Shown here: piece after piece, positions 23,708 to 31,195 of the stretch
Position numbering within the stretch: position 1 is the first letter of the stretch
Layout of the letters: each line of letters starts with the position of its first letter
Source: Dokdonella_A sp014338185
Lineage (GTDB): Bacteria > Pseudomonadota > Gammaproteobacteria > Xanthomonadales > Rhodanobacteraceae
NCBI GenBank assembly: GCA_030263295.1
Contig: SZOS01000028.1
Location: 1-37,032, forward strand
Length of the DNA stretch: 37,032 bases
Direction: 5' to 3'
Translations under genes and position numbers: made by a program
Notes under the pieces: generated by a model
Told to the model about the DNA's origin: nothing
The model's database searches: none
The model's input: only the letters and a program-made list of their open reading frames with translations

Positions 23708-24736
23708 TCAGTCGGACTCGAACGGGTCGGCGAAGATCACATCGGCCAGTACCGGCGCCCGCGCCAGGCGCACGATGTCGTAGTCGTTGCCGCCCTGCGA
23801 GCGGCCCCAGTACAGCTCGACCTCGCGCGGCGAGGCGCCGACCAGCGGATGCGGTTCGACATCGTCGGCATCGGGCGACTGGGTGATCGCGATGGCATCG
23901 TCCCAGTCCACGCCATCGGGCGAGCGGCGCACCGCCAGGTCGAAGCCGTTGCCGACCTGGCGGATCCAGAACAGGGCGAAGGCGCCGTCGGCGAGCACCG
24001 CCGGCAGCGAGTCGTGGTGGTTGCCGGTGAGCGCGAAGCCGCGTGCCGGCGCGCTCCAGTCACGCGGGTCGTGACTGGTCTTGACGTACAGCTGCAGCGC
24101 ACTGCTGCCGACCTGGTAGCTGGCCAGGTACAGTCCGTCGCGCTCGCGCCAGGCGATGCGTGGCAGCTGGCTGCCGGCGGCGATGAGGGTGCGCTGCGTG
24201 TCCCAGCTCGCGCCACCGTCGCTGGACTGCGCGAGATAGCTGCCGCCACCCAGGCGCTGGTAGCTCAGCGTGAGCGTGCCGTCGGCCTGCGCGATCACAT
24301 GCGGGTTGACCTCGCCACCGGTGCTCCAGCCCAGGTCAAGCTGCGCCTGCTCGGTCCAGGCGATGCCGTCGCCGCTGGTCGCGCGCCAGAGGCGGAAGCT
24401 CGACTGCGCAGTGGCGCCCTTGAGATAGAACAGCACGTACTGCGCCGGGCCGAGCTGCAACAACGCCGGATGGCGCTCGTTGAGCGCACTGGCGATGATC
24501 GGCACCGGCGCGCTCCAGCTCGCGCCCGCATCGGGCGATCGGGTGAGCCACAGGTCGCCCGCGAACGTCGCCGGATCGAGGCGTTCGAACACCACGATGC
24601 GCGCGTCATCGTCGCTGGAGCGGATCACCGCGGGCTGGTAGTCGATCCCGGCACCGCTGGTGACCGGCTCGGCGGCGGGCGCCGGCTGCGCGAGCAGGCA
24701 GGCGGCGAGCAACAGGCTTGCGCTCAAATGGTACAT
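23708..24736 (-). CDS. exported sialidase-like (BNR/Asp-box) beta-propeller protein
   Basis: The 342-residue product has a signal peptide (MYHLSASLLLAACLLAQPAPA); the LAAC inside could also act as a lipobox, though hydrophobic residues after it favour normal cleavage. At least four Asp-box-like motifs are visible: SPDAGASW (residues 67-74), SGDGIAW, SSDGGASW and SPDGVDW. They mark a sialidase-type propeller. I do not see the full sialidase Arg triad, so enzymatic activity is not claimed. The C-terminus ends VIFADPFESD, similar to short FxDGFE-type endings on other exported proteins of this bacterial order. It is downstream of and on the same strand as the Pds kinase. Confidence 0.75.
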   Translation of the reverse strand: MYHLSASLLLAACLLAQPAPAAEPVTSGAGIDYQPAVIRSSDDDARIVVFERLDPATFAGDLWLTRSPDAGASWSAPVPIIASALNERHPALLQLGPAQYVLFYLKGATAQSSFRLWRATSGDGIAWTEQAQLDLGWSTGGEVNPHVIAQADGTLTLSYQRLGGGSYLAQSSDGGASWDTQRTLIAAGSQLPRIAWRERDGLYLASYQVGSSALQLYVKTSHDPRDWSAPARGFALTGNHHDSLPAVLADGAFALFWIRQVGNGFDLAVRRSPDGVDWDDAIAITQSPDADDVEPHPLVGASPREVELYWGRSQGGNDYDIVRLARAPVLADVIFADPFESD

Positions 24737-24842
24737 GGGCAAGGCGGCTCCCGATCGATCGCGGTGGCAGGAATCATTCTTCATTCCTACGTGGTGGCGC
24801 GTGCCTTCCCGCAACCCACCCGGCCGCGGCGGGTGCGGCAGA

Positions 24843-26882
24843 TCAGCCCGGCGCGGCGGGCCCGGCGGCCGCCGACAGGCTGCGCCGCGGCATGCCCGCG
24901 AGCGTGAGCGTGAACTCCACGCCATCGCCTTCGACGCGGTTGGCTGCGCTGGCGTGGCCACGATGCAGTTCGGCGACCAGGCGCACCACGTACAGGCCCA
25001 GGCCCAGGTGCGGCGTGGCGCCGCCGGGCACCGCGCGCTCGCGCAGCGACACCAGCGAATCGAACACGCGCTCGTGCATCGCGGCCGGCAGCGCCGGGCC
25101 GGCATTGGCCACGCGAATGCGCGCGCTGCCCTCGGCGCCGGCCTCCAGCGCGAGCGCGATCCAGCCGGTCGCGGGCGTGAACGAACAGGCGTTGTCGAAC
25201 AGCTTGTCGAGCGCCTGCGCGATGAGCTCGGGCGCGCCGTGCAGCGGCAACGGCGCCGGCGGCAACTGCAGGCGCAGTTCGCGCGGCGCGCACAGCGCGC
25301 GATAACCCTCGGCGCAGCCGGCCACCAGCGCGCGCAGGTCGAAGTCCTCGGCCTCGGCGGCGGCAATCGCGCGTTCGACGCGGCTGGCCTCGCTCATTGC
25401 GCGCACGATCACGCCGAGCCGGTCGGCGCCATCGCGTGCGCGCAGCAGGTAGGGGCGCGCGTCGCCGGGCAGGGCCTGGTGGTCGAGGTTGTCGAGCGAG
25501 GACTTGACGATCGCGAGCGGCGTGTTGAGTTCGTGCGAGAGCTTGGAAGCGAGCGTGCGCAGGTAGTCGGTGGAGGCGCCGGTCTCGTCGAGCAGACGGC
25601 GGAAGCTGCGCGCGAGGTCGCCCAGTTCGTCTCGCGCCTCGATCAGCGGCATCGGTGCATCGAGGCGGCCACCCGCGCGCAAGGCCTGCTCGGTCGCGTT
25701 GCGCAGGCGGCGGATGCGCAGCGACAGCAGCGCACCGAACAGCAACAGCACCGCCGCGGCGACGACGAATGCCGCCAGCGTCGCGCTGAGCAGGCCCGAC
25801 AGCGCGCGATCGGCCAGCAGCGGCAGGCTCGCGTTGGCCTGCTCCAGCACCAGTGCCGCATGCGTGCGCGGACCGCCCACCAGCGGCACCGCCGCGGCCA
25901 GCACCACCGCATCAGCCTGGTCGGCCGGGCGCCAGCTCGTCGCGGCCACGCCCGACAGCGCCTGCCAGGCCTCGCCCGCGTCCAGTCGCGGCGGATTCCC
26001 ATCCAGTGGCTGCGCCGCCTGCGCCGGTGGCGCGAACCAGTGCCGGTACAGCCAGGCCGAGAACCCGCCCGGGCGCTGCGCGGGCGGCAACTCGCGCGCG
26101 CGCAGTTCGCCGGCGTCGGCCAGCACCCAGCCGTCGGCGAGCACCACGCGCGCGCGGGTGTGCGCGGGCAGCAGCGTGCGCAGACCTTGGGCCAGCGCCT
26201 CGTCGTAGCCGACCAGCTCGCGCAGCTCGGGCGCGTCCGGGCCCGGCTGCGCCGAGTCGAATGCCGCCAGCCCAAGCCGCGTAGGCACCAGCCCGCGCGC
26301 GATGCGCAGCTCGATGCGGTAGCCCGAGCCATCCTCCTGCAGTGCACCGACCAGTTGCGCGGGCAGCCCGTCCGCATCGCCCTGCGCCGCTGCGGTGAAA
26401 CTGCCCGGCGCCGCGCTGATGAGCCGGTAGCGCGCACTGCGGCCGTCCTTGCCCAGTACCAGCGTGAGATGATCGGCGCTGACACTGCGCGGATCGGTCG
26501 GGTCGAAGCGCACGCGCGTGGCATCGCGCACCTGCGCGAACAGGTACAGGTCACCATCGCGACTTGCCAGCAGCACCTGCAGCTTGTGCACGTCCTGCGG
26601 CGGACCCAGCGCCTGCGCATGCGCCTGCAAGGCGCGCCAGTCGTCACCATAGCCATCCACGCGCAGCGGCTCATGCAGCGTCTGCACGAACAGCAGGTCA
26701 CCCGCGGGCAACTGCAATCCGCGCGCCTGCACGGTGCCGGCCAGCAGTCTCGCCGCGGTCAGCCACGCCTGCTGCTGGCCCTCGCGCAGCAGCTGATCGG
26801 TCTGGCCCACCACGCGCCAGCCCGCCCACGGCAATGCGAGCGTGCACAGCGCCGCGAGCAGCAGTTGCAGGCGCAGGGTCAT
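24843..26882 (-). CDS. pdsS: Pds-type (proteobacterial dedicated sortase system) sensor histidine kinase
   Basis: Inner-membrane kinase of 679 residues. Layout: first membrane segment residues 4-24; a large periplasmic part with a CBM9-like opening (LRVDGYGDDW, residues 73-82); second membrane segment about 367-392; HAMP; a HisKA domain with His450 in SKLSHELNTPL; and a HATPase domain with N-box Asn564 in LFDNACSF and G-box GLGLYVV. This layout and length match the proteobacterial dedicated sortase system kinase family as I know it. It lies 150 bases downstream of its response regulator. No sortase or LPXTG-type substrate is present in the window, so its targets are unknown here. Confidence 0.82.
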   Translation of the reverse strand: MTLRLQLLLAALCTLALPWAGWRVVGQTDQLLREGQQQAWLTAARLLAGTVQARGLQLPAGDLLFVQTLHEPLRVDGYGDDWRALQAHAQALGPPQDVHKLQVLLASRDGDLYLFAQVRDATRVRFDPTDPRSVSADHLTLVLGKDGRSARYRLISAAPGSFTAAAQGDADGLPAQLVGALQEDGSGYRIELRIARGLVPTRLGLAAFDSAQPGPDAPELRELVGYDEALAQGLRTLLPAHTRARVVLADGWVLADAGELRARELPPAQRPGGFSAWLYRHWFAPPAQAAQPLDGNPPRLDAGEAWQALSGVAATSWRPADQADAVVLAAAVPLVGGPRTHAALVLEQANASLPLLADRALSGLLSATLAAFVVAAAVLLLFGALLSLRIRRLRNATEQALRAGGRLDAPMPLIEARDELGDLARSFRRLLDETGASTDYLRTLASKLSHELNTPLAIVKSSLDNLDHQALPGDARPYLLRARDGADRLGVIVRAMSEASRVERAIAAAEAEDFDLRALVAGCAEGYRALCAPRELRLQLPPAPLPLHGAPELIAQALDKLFDNACSFTPATGWIALALEAGAEGSARIRVANAGPALPAAMHERVFDSLVSLRERAVPGGATPHLGLGLYVVRLVAELHRGHASAANRVEGDGVEFTLTLAGMPRRSLSAAAGPAAPG

Positions 26883-27032
26883 CGGTGGCGGCGTCCGTGC
26901 TCAGCGCCCGCGGCCGAAAGCGGGCGCGGTGCCATGGCCCACGCGCGTACCGCCGCGGCGCGACGTCCGGCGCGGCGGCGCGGCGGCGGGTTGCCGCGTG
27001 CGCGCGCTGGAGCAGGACCGATCCACGATCGC

Positions 27033-27722
27033 TCAACTCTTCCAGCGGTAGCCCGCGCCGTGCACGGTGTCGATCGCATCGAAGGCGCGGTCGATCGCGA
27101 TGAACTTCTTGCGGATGCGCTTGATGTGCGAGGTGATCGTTGCATCGTCGACCACGACCTGGGCCTCGCGCATGAGCTGGTCGCGGCTCTTGACGTGGCC
27201 GGGGAAGCGCACCAGCGTGTGCACCATCCAGAACTCGGTCACGGTGAGCGGCACTTCCTCGCCGTTCCAGCTCACGCGCATGCGCTCGGCCTCGAGCTTG
27301 AGCGGGCCCTGCGTGATCACGCTGTCGGCCGCGATCGGCTGGCGCAGCGCATCCACGCGCCGCAACAGCGCATTGACGCGCGCGGCCAGCTGGTGCAGCG
27401 ACACGTCCTTGGCCAGGTAGTCGTCGGCGCCCAGGCGCAGGCCCGAGATCACGTCGAAGTCCGAATCACGCGCGGTGAGGAACACGATCGGCAAGGTGCG
27501 TGATTGCGCGCGCAGCGTGCGGCACAGCTCGAAGCCGCCTTCGGGCTCGTCGCCCAGCCCCACATCGATGATCACCAGATCGGGCAGGCGCTGCGCGAAC
27601 GCGGCACCGGCCTCGGGCCGCGATGCATAGCCACGCACCTCGTAACCAAGCCGCGTGAGCGCCTCGACATAGTTGGCGCGGATCAGGGGCTCGTCCTCGA
27701 CGATGGCAATGCTGCGCGGCAT
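27033..27722 (-). CDS. pdsR: Pds-type response regulator (OmpR-like)
   Basis: DNA-binding response regulator of 229 residues, partner of the kinase downstream. The receiver has Asp10 in VEDEP, phospho-acceptor Asp53 in IIDVGLGD and Lys near 104 (YLAKDVS). The C-terminal winged helix has PLTVTEFWMVHTLV, PGHVKSRDQLM and DDATITSHIKRIRKKF, a recognition-helix sequence characteristic of this family, ending GAGYRWKS. The ATG at 27722 has AGGAG eight bases upstream. It diverges from the microprotein operon across 172 bases and might control it. Confidence 0.88.
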   Translation of the reverse strand: MPRSIAIVEDEPLIRANYVEALTRLGYEVRGYASRPEAGAAFAQRLPDLVIIDVGLGDEPEGGFELCRTLRAQSRTLPIVFLTARDSDFDVISGLRLGADDYLAKDVSLHQLAARVNALLRRVDALRQPIAADSVITQGPLKLEAERMRVSWNGEEVPLTVTEFWMVHTLVRFPGHVKSRDQLMREAQVVVDDATITSHIKRIRKKFIAIDRAFDAIDTVHGAGYRWKS

Positions 27723-27894
27723 GGGTTGACTCCTGCGGATTCCGGCCAGCTTACGCACTGCACGCGCATGCGCAACGGCCCTGCTCCGCGCGTCGGCAAA
27801 TCGCCACATCTGGCCAGCATCCGCGCCCCGCGCCGGCCGCGCGCGCGCCGCCGGCCGCGATGCAATGCACTCGCCAGCCCGCAGGAGCCGCGCG

Positions 27895-28008
27895 ATGCGC
27901 CCGCAGCGACCCGAAGCCGACAACGAACTGCACGGACGCGAATACCTGCGCATCGCCCTCGCCGTGGGTGGCCTGTTGCTCGGCCTGTTGGCCATGCTGC
28001 ACCTGTGA
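27895..28008 (+). CDS. 37-residue single-span membrane microprotein
   Basis: Not a family I recognise. The frame starts at ATG 27895 with AGGAG (27883-27887) seven bases upstream and ends with TGA at 28008. The first 17 residues are polar and charged (MRPQRPEADNELHGREY), then about 19 hydrophobic residues (LRIALAVGGLLLGLLAMLH) run almost to the end. That fits a single membrane helix with a cytoplasmic N-terminus. Third codon positions are mostly G or C, as in neighbouring genes. Twelve bases later the next microprotein starts, behind its own GGAGG, and a strong terminator follows. Ribosome site, spacing and terminator together support a real gene. Confidence 0.65.
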   Translation: MRPQRPEADNELHGREYLRIALAVGGLLLGLLAMLHL

Positions 28009-28020
28009 ACCGGAGGCCCC

Positions 28021-28203
28021 ATGAACTTTCATCTGCTGGACCCGCGCATCGCGCCTTTCGCCCGCGACCTCGACACCACATCCGACGACGCCTGGCTCGG
28101 CGCCGAGGCGATGATCGCGCCGTCGTGGCTGCGCGAGCTCGAACGCAGCACGCCCTCGACCGCCAGCAGCGGCGCGCCCGAGACCGACTGGTGCGCGCTG
28201 TGA
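28021..28203 (+). CDS. 60-residue acidic microprotein, second gene of the small operon
   Basis: Not a family I recognise. It begins MNFHLLDPRIAPFARDLD and ends TDWCAL. It is acidic, has no signal peptide or membrane span, and contains a central amphipathic stretch (DDAWLGAEAMIAPSWLREL) followed by a Ser/Thr/Pro-rich tail. There is a single cysteine near the C-terminus. GGAGG stands just before the ATG at 28021. Third-position GC is very high, as expected of a real gene here. It probably forms one transcript with the membrane microprotein; a complex between the two is an inference only. Confidence 0.65.
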   Translation: MNFHLLDPRIAPFARDLDTTSDDAWLGAEAMIAPSWLRELERSTPSTASSGAPETDWCAL

Positions 28204-28247
28204 ACCCCGTTGCGGACGCTGCCGCGTTCGCAGTGCTGCCGTGAGGC

Positions 28248-28296
28248 CCGCGCCGGGCGCAACGCCCTCCCTCCTCTCGACCCGGCGCGGTTTTTT
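28248..28296 (+). terminator. strong intrinsic terminator of the microprotein operon
   Basis: A perfect 10-bp stem (CCGCGCCGGG at 28248-28257, CCCGGCGCGG at 28281-28290) encloses a 23-base loop and is followed at once by six Ts (28291-28296) on the plus strand. It lies 44 bases after the second microprotein stop. It cannot serve the opposing rpe, since the minus strand has no T tract after the stem. This is the best terminator in the window. Confidence 0.85.
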
Positions 28297-28408
28297 GTCG
28301 ACGGCAGGCGCGCCGGGTGCCAGGCTGCCCTGCCGCGACCCGCCCCGTGCGCGTCCGCCGTGCCCGGGCCAGGCGTGGCCGGACGTCGGCCCCGGGGACC
28401 GCAGCGCG

Positions 28409-29083
28409 TCAGGCGGCGGCGATCCGGGCCTGCATGCGCGCGATGACCGCGGCGTAGTCGCGCTCGCCGAAGATGGCCGAGCCGGCGACGAAGGTGTCGG
28501 CGCCCGCGCGCGCGATTTGCGCGATGTTGTCGACCTTGACGCCGCCGTCGATCTCGAGGCGGATCGCACGCCCGCTCGCGTCAATGCGCCGGCGCACCTC
28601 GCGCAGCTTGTCGAGCGCGCCGGGGATGAAGCCCTGGCCACCGAAGCCGGGGTTGACCGACATGATGAGCACGAGGTCGAGCTTGTCGAGCACGTGGTCG
28701 AGCCACACCAGCGGCGTGGCCGGGTTGAACACGAGTCCAGCCTGGCAGCCATGGTCCTTGATCAGCGCGATGGTGCGATCGATGTGCTCGCTCGCCTCGG
28801 GATGGAAGCTGATGAGGCTGGCGCCTGCCTTGGCAAAGTCGGGCACTATGCGGTCGACCGGCTTGACCATGAGATGCACGTCGATCGGCACGGCGAGGCC
28901 GTGCGCACGCAGCGCCGCGCACACCAGCGGACCGATCGTGAGGTTGGGCACGTAGTGGTTGTCCATCACGTCGAAATGGATCCACTGCGCCCCGGCGGCG
29001 ACGACCGCGTCGACCTCCTCGCCCAGGCGCGCGAAGTCGGCGGACAGGATCGACGGAGCGATGATCGGGCTTTGCTGGGCCAT
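28409..29083 (-). CDS. rpe: ribulose-phosphate 3-epimerase
   Basis: Interconverts ribulose 5-phosphate and xylulose 5-phosphate in the pentose phosphate pathway. The 224-residue TIM barrel has all family motifs: IAPSILSADFARLGEEV, WIHFDVMDNHYVPNLTIGP (metal and catalytic Asp), VHLMVKPVDR, SFHPEAS, LIMSVNPGFGGQGFIP, and LEIDGGVKVDNI. The start ATG at 29083 gives MAQQSPIIAPSILSADF, as in homologues. It lies downstream of djlA on the same strand with a 137-base gap. Confidence 0.97.
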   Translation of the reverse strand: MAQQSPIIAPSILSADFARLGEEVDAVVAAGAQWIHFDVMDNHYVPNLTIGPLVCAALRAHGLAVPIDVHLMVKPVDRIVPDFAKAGASLISFHPEASEHIDRTIALIKDHGCQAGLVFNPATPLVWLDHVLDKLDLVLIMSVNPGFGGQGFIPGALDKLREVRRRIDASGRAIRLEIDGGVKVDNIAQIARAGADTFVAGSAIFGERDYAAVIARMQARIAAA

Positions 29084-29182
29084 GGCAATACCTGTGGGCG
29101 CGCTGGCCGACTAGCATAGCCGCCGCCCGAGCGTGGGTGAAAGCGTGCCTCACGCCGTGCGCCGCCGCATGCGATCCACGCA

Positions 29183-29204
29183 GGCCCGCAGCGGCGCGCG
29201 GGCC
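29183..29204 (-). terminator. hairpin after djlA
   Basis: GGCCCGC (29183-29189) and GCGGGCC (29198-29204) form a 7-bp stem with an 8-base loop, 16 bases past the djlA stop on the minus strand. There is no T tract. Confidence 0.3.
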
Positions 29205-29220
29205 GGGTGGTCAGCACAGG

Positions 29221-30036
29221 TCAGCGCAAGCCACGCTGTTCGCGCACGCGTTCGTAGGCGGCATTGATCTCGCGGGCGCGCTGCTCCGAGCGACGCCGCA
29301 CCTCGTCGGGCGCATCGACCAGCTTGTCGGGATGGTGCTGGCTCATGAGCTTGCGGTAGGCGCGCTTGATCGTCGCATCATCGGCATCGTTGGCGACCCC
29401 GAGCACCTCGTAGGGATCGAGTTGGGAAGGTTGGCGCGGGGGCGGTGGCGCGGGCTGCTCCCAGTCACGGCTGGATGGCCGCGCGTTGCGCTGGTACTGC
29501 GCGCGATGCCAGGCCGGGCCATAGCCCTTCATCGCCGACAGTGCGCTCAGCTCGTGCTCGGTCACGCCCAGTGCCGAACACAGCTTCTGCACCAGCGCGA
29601 GCTTGGGATGCACCACCAGGCCCTCGGCGTAGACCAGGTCGAGCAGCAGGTCGAGCACGATGAAGGCATGGTCGCGGCGACCGCGGCACCAGCTGCGCAG
29701 CTCGGCCAGCGGCACCGTGTTGTTGAACTCGGGCTGCTTGCCCACCGTGAAGCGCGCCATGGCCACGCGGCGCTGCTCGGGATCGAGGTTGAGGCGGCCC
29801 ATGAGCGCCTCGGCGGCACTGATCTCGGGCTCGGACACGCGGCCGTCGGACTTGGCCAGCGCGCCGGCGAAGGCGAACAGCGGGCCGATGAACTCGATGC
29901 CGAAGCGCGGCGTGGGCGGGCGGGCGCTCGCCTGGTCGTAGAGGTGGCCGAGCGCCACGCCCAGCGCCAGTCCGAACGGGCTGCGAAACGCCACGAAACC
30001 GATGATCCCACCGACAATCTTGCCGACGATCCTCAT
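29221..30036 (-). CDS. djlA: DjlA-type membrane-anchored J-domain co-chaperone
   Basis: Stimulates DnaK from the inner membrane. The 271-residue length equals E. coli DjlA. Layout: an N-terminal glycine-containing membrane segment (VGKIVGGIIGFVAF...GLALGVALGHLYD, residues 4-34), a TerB-like helical domain (about 50-165: FIGPLFAFAGALAKSDGRVSEPEI), a Pro/Arg-rich linker, and a C-terminal J domain with DPYEVLGV and HPD at residues 235-237. Start ATG at 30036 gives the expected N-terminus; longer frames run into the purC promoter and gene. It diverges from purC. Confidence 0.93.
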   Translation of the reverse strand: MRIVGKIVGGIIGFVAFRSPFGLALGVALGHLYDQASARPPTPRFGIEFIGPLFAFAGALAKSDGRVSEPEISAAEALMGRLNLDPEQRRVAMARFTVGKQPEFNNTVPLAELRSWCRGRRDHAFIVLDLLLDLVYAEGLVVHPKLALVQKLCSALGVTEHELSALSAMKGYGPAWHRAQYQRNARPSSRDWEQPAPPPPRQPSQLDPYEVLGVANDADDATIKRAYRKLMSQHHPDKLVDAPDEVRRRSEQRAREINAAYERVREQRGLR

Positions 30037-30173
30037 CGCCTGGTCTCGTGCCGGGCGCGAACGCGGTGGCAAAGTTGGGATGCGTGGCAGGCGGCGCTGG
30101 TCACGAAGGCGGGAACGTCGCGGCGGTGAAGCTGCCGATTCTAGCAAGCGCGATCGCGCCATCGCCGCACCGC

Positions 30174-30179
30174 TACAAT
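30174..30179 (+). promoter_or_regulatory. -10-like hexamer upstream of purC
   Basis: TACAAT lies 29 bases before the purC GTG, at the right distance for a promoter with a short leader. A matching -35 is not evident. Confidence 0.35.
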
Positions 30180-30208
30180 GAGCGCCTTTCGCGAGCGGGA
30201 AGCCGAGC

Positions 30209-31105
30209 GTGCCGAGCATACTTGTGGAAGCCGACCTGCCGGGCCTCGAACTGGTCCATCGCGGCAAGGTGCGCGATGTATACGCGTTGTCGGCGCAGGA
30301 ACTGCTGATCGTCGCCAGCGACCGCCTGTCGGCGTTCGACGTGGTGCTGCCCGACCCGATCCCGGGCAAGGGCGAGATGCTGTGCCAGATCTCCAACTTC
30401 TGGTTCGCGCGCACGGCGCATCTCATTCCCAACCATCTGACCGGCCGCGCGGTCGCCGAGGTGCTTCCGACCGGCGTCGATGGCGCGCTCTATGCCAGGC
30501 GCAGCGTGGTGGCCCGGCGCCTCAGGCCGGTGCCGGTCGAAGCCATCGTGCGCGGATTCCTCATCGGCTCGGGCTGGAAGGACTACCAGGCCCGCGGCGA
30601 AGTGTGCGGCATCCCGCTGCCGACCGGGCTGCGCCAGGCCGAACAACTGCCCGAACCGATCTTCACGCCCTCGACCAAGGCCGCGGTGGGTGCCCACGAC
30701 CAGAACGTGAGCTTCGATGCGGTGGTGGCGCTGGTCGGCGGTGAACTGGCCGAGCAGGTGCGCACCGCGACGCTGGCCATCTATCGCTTCGCGGCCGCCT
30801 TCGCCGCCGAACGCGGCATCCTGATCGCCGACACCAAGCTCGAATTCGGCACCGATGCCGACGGCAAGCTGTACGTCATGGACGAAATGCTCACCCCCGA
30901 CTCCTCGCGCTTCTGGCCCGCCGACCAGTACCGCGTCGGCACCAGCCCGCCGAGCTACGACAAGCAATTCGTGCGCGACTACCTGGAAACGCTGGACTGG
31001 GACAAGACCGCACCCGGGCCGCGTATTCCAGCCGCGATCATCGCCGCGACCGCGGCCCGGTACGCCGAAGCGTTGCAACGGCTGGCCGACATCCGGCTCG
31101 ACTGA
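30209..31105 (+). CDS. purC: phosphoribosylaminoimidazole-succinocarboxamide synthase
   Basis: Joins aspartate to CAIR to form SAICAR in purine synthesis, using ATP. The 298-residue enzyme is the longer form. Motifs include HRGKVRDVYAL, VASDRLSAFDVVLPDPIPGKG, LTGRAV, ARRLRPVPVEAIVRGFLIGSGWKDY, FTPSTKA, LIADTKLEFG and MDEMLTPDSSRFWP. The GTG at 30209 has GGAAG seven bases upstream and gives a normal N-terminus (MPSILVEADLPGLELVHRGK). It is divergent from djlA and ends at a hairpin. Confidence 0.96.
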   Translation: MPSILVEADLPGLELVHRGKVRDVYALSAQELLIVASDRLSAFDVVLPDPIPGKGEMLCQISNFWFARTAHLIPNHLTGRAVAEVLPTGVDGALYARRSVVARRLRPVPVEAIVRGFLIGSGWKDYQARGEVCGIPLPTGLRQAEQLPEPIFTPSTKAAVGAHDQNVSFDAVVALVGGELAEQVRTATLAIYRFAAAFAAERGILIADTKLEFGTDADGKLYVMDEMLTPDSSRFWPADQYRVGTSPPSYDKQFVRDYLETLDWDKTAPGPRIPAAIIAATAARYAEALQRLADIRLD

Positions 31106-31146
31106 GGGTCGTACCCGCGACCACGGCGCAGTGGCTGCCCTAACGA

Positions 31147-31173
31147 AACAGCGCGCCTCGGGGGCGCGCTGTT
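31147..31173. terminator. terminator hairpin between convergent purC and lipase gene
   Basis: A perfect 11-bp stem (AACAGCGCGCC / GGCGCGCTGTT) with a 5-base loop lies 41 bases after the purC stop. T-rich sequence after it is minimal on both strands. It probably marks the end of both transcripts. Confidence 0.6.
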
Positions 31174-31195
31174 CCGGGGCGGTTCCAGTTCAGAC

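Noticed and set aside
24660..27503. Very long plus-strand open frame (947 codons) antisense to the Pds kinase and part of the regulator
   Set aside because: Its product is Arg/Ala/Gln/His-rich with no domain, and the minus-strand reading gives a complete kinase. High GC makes stop codons rare on the antisense strand.
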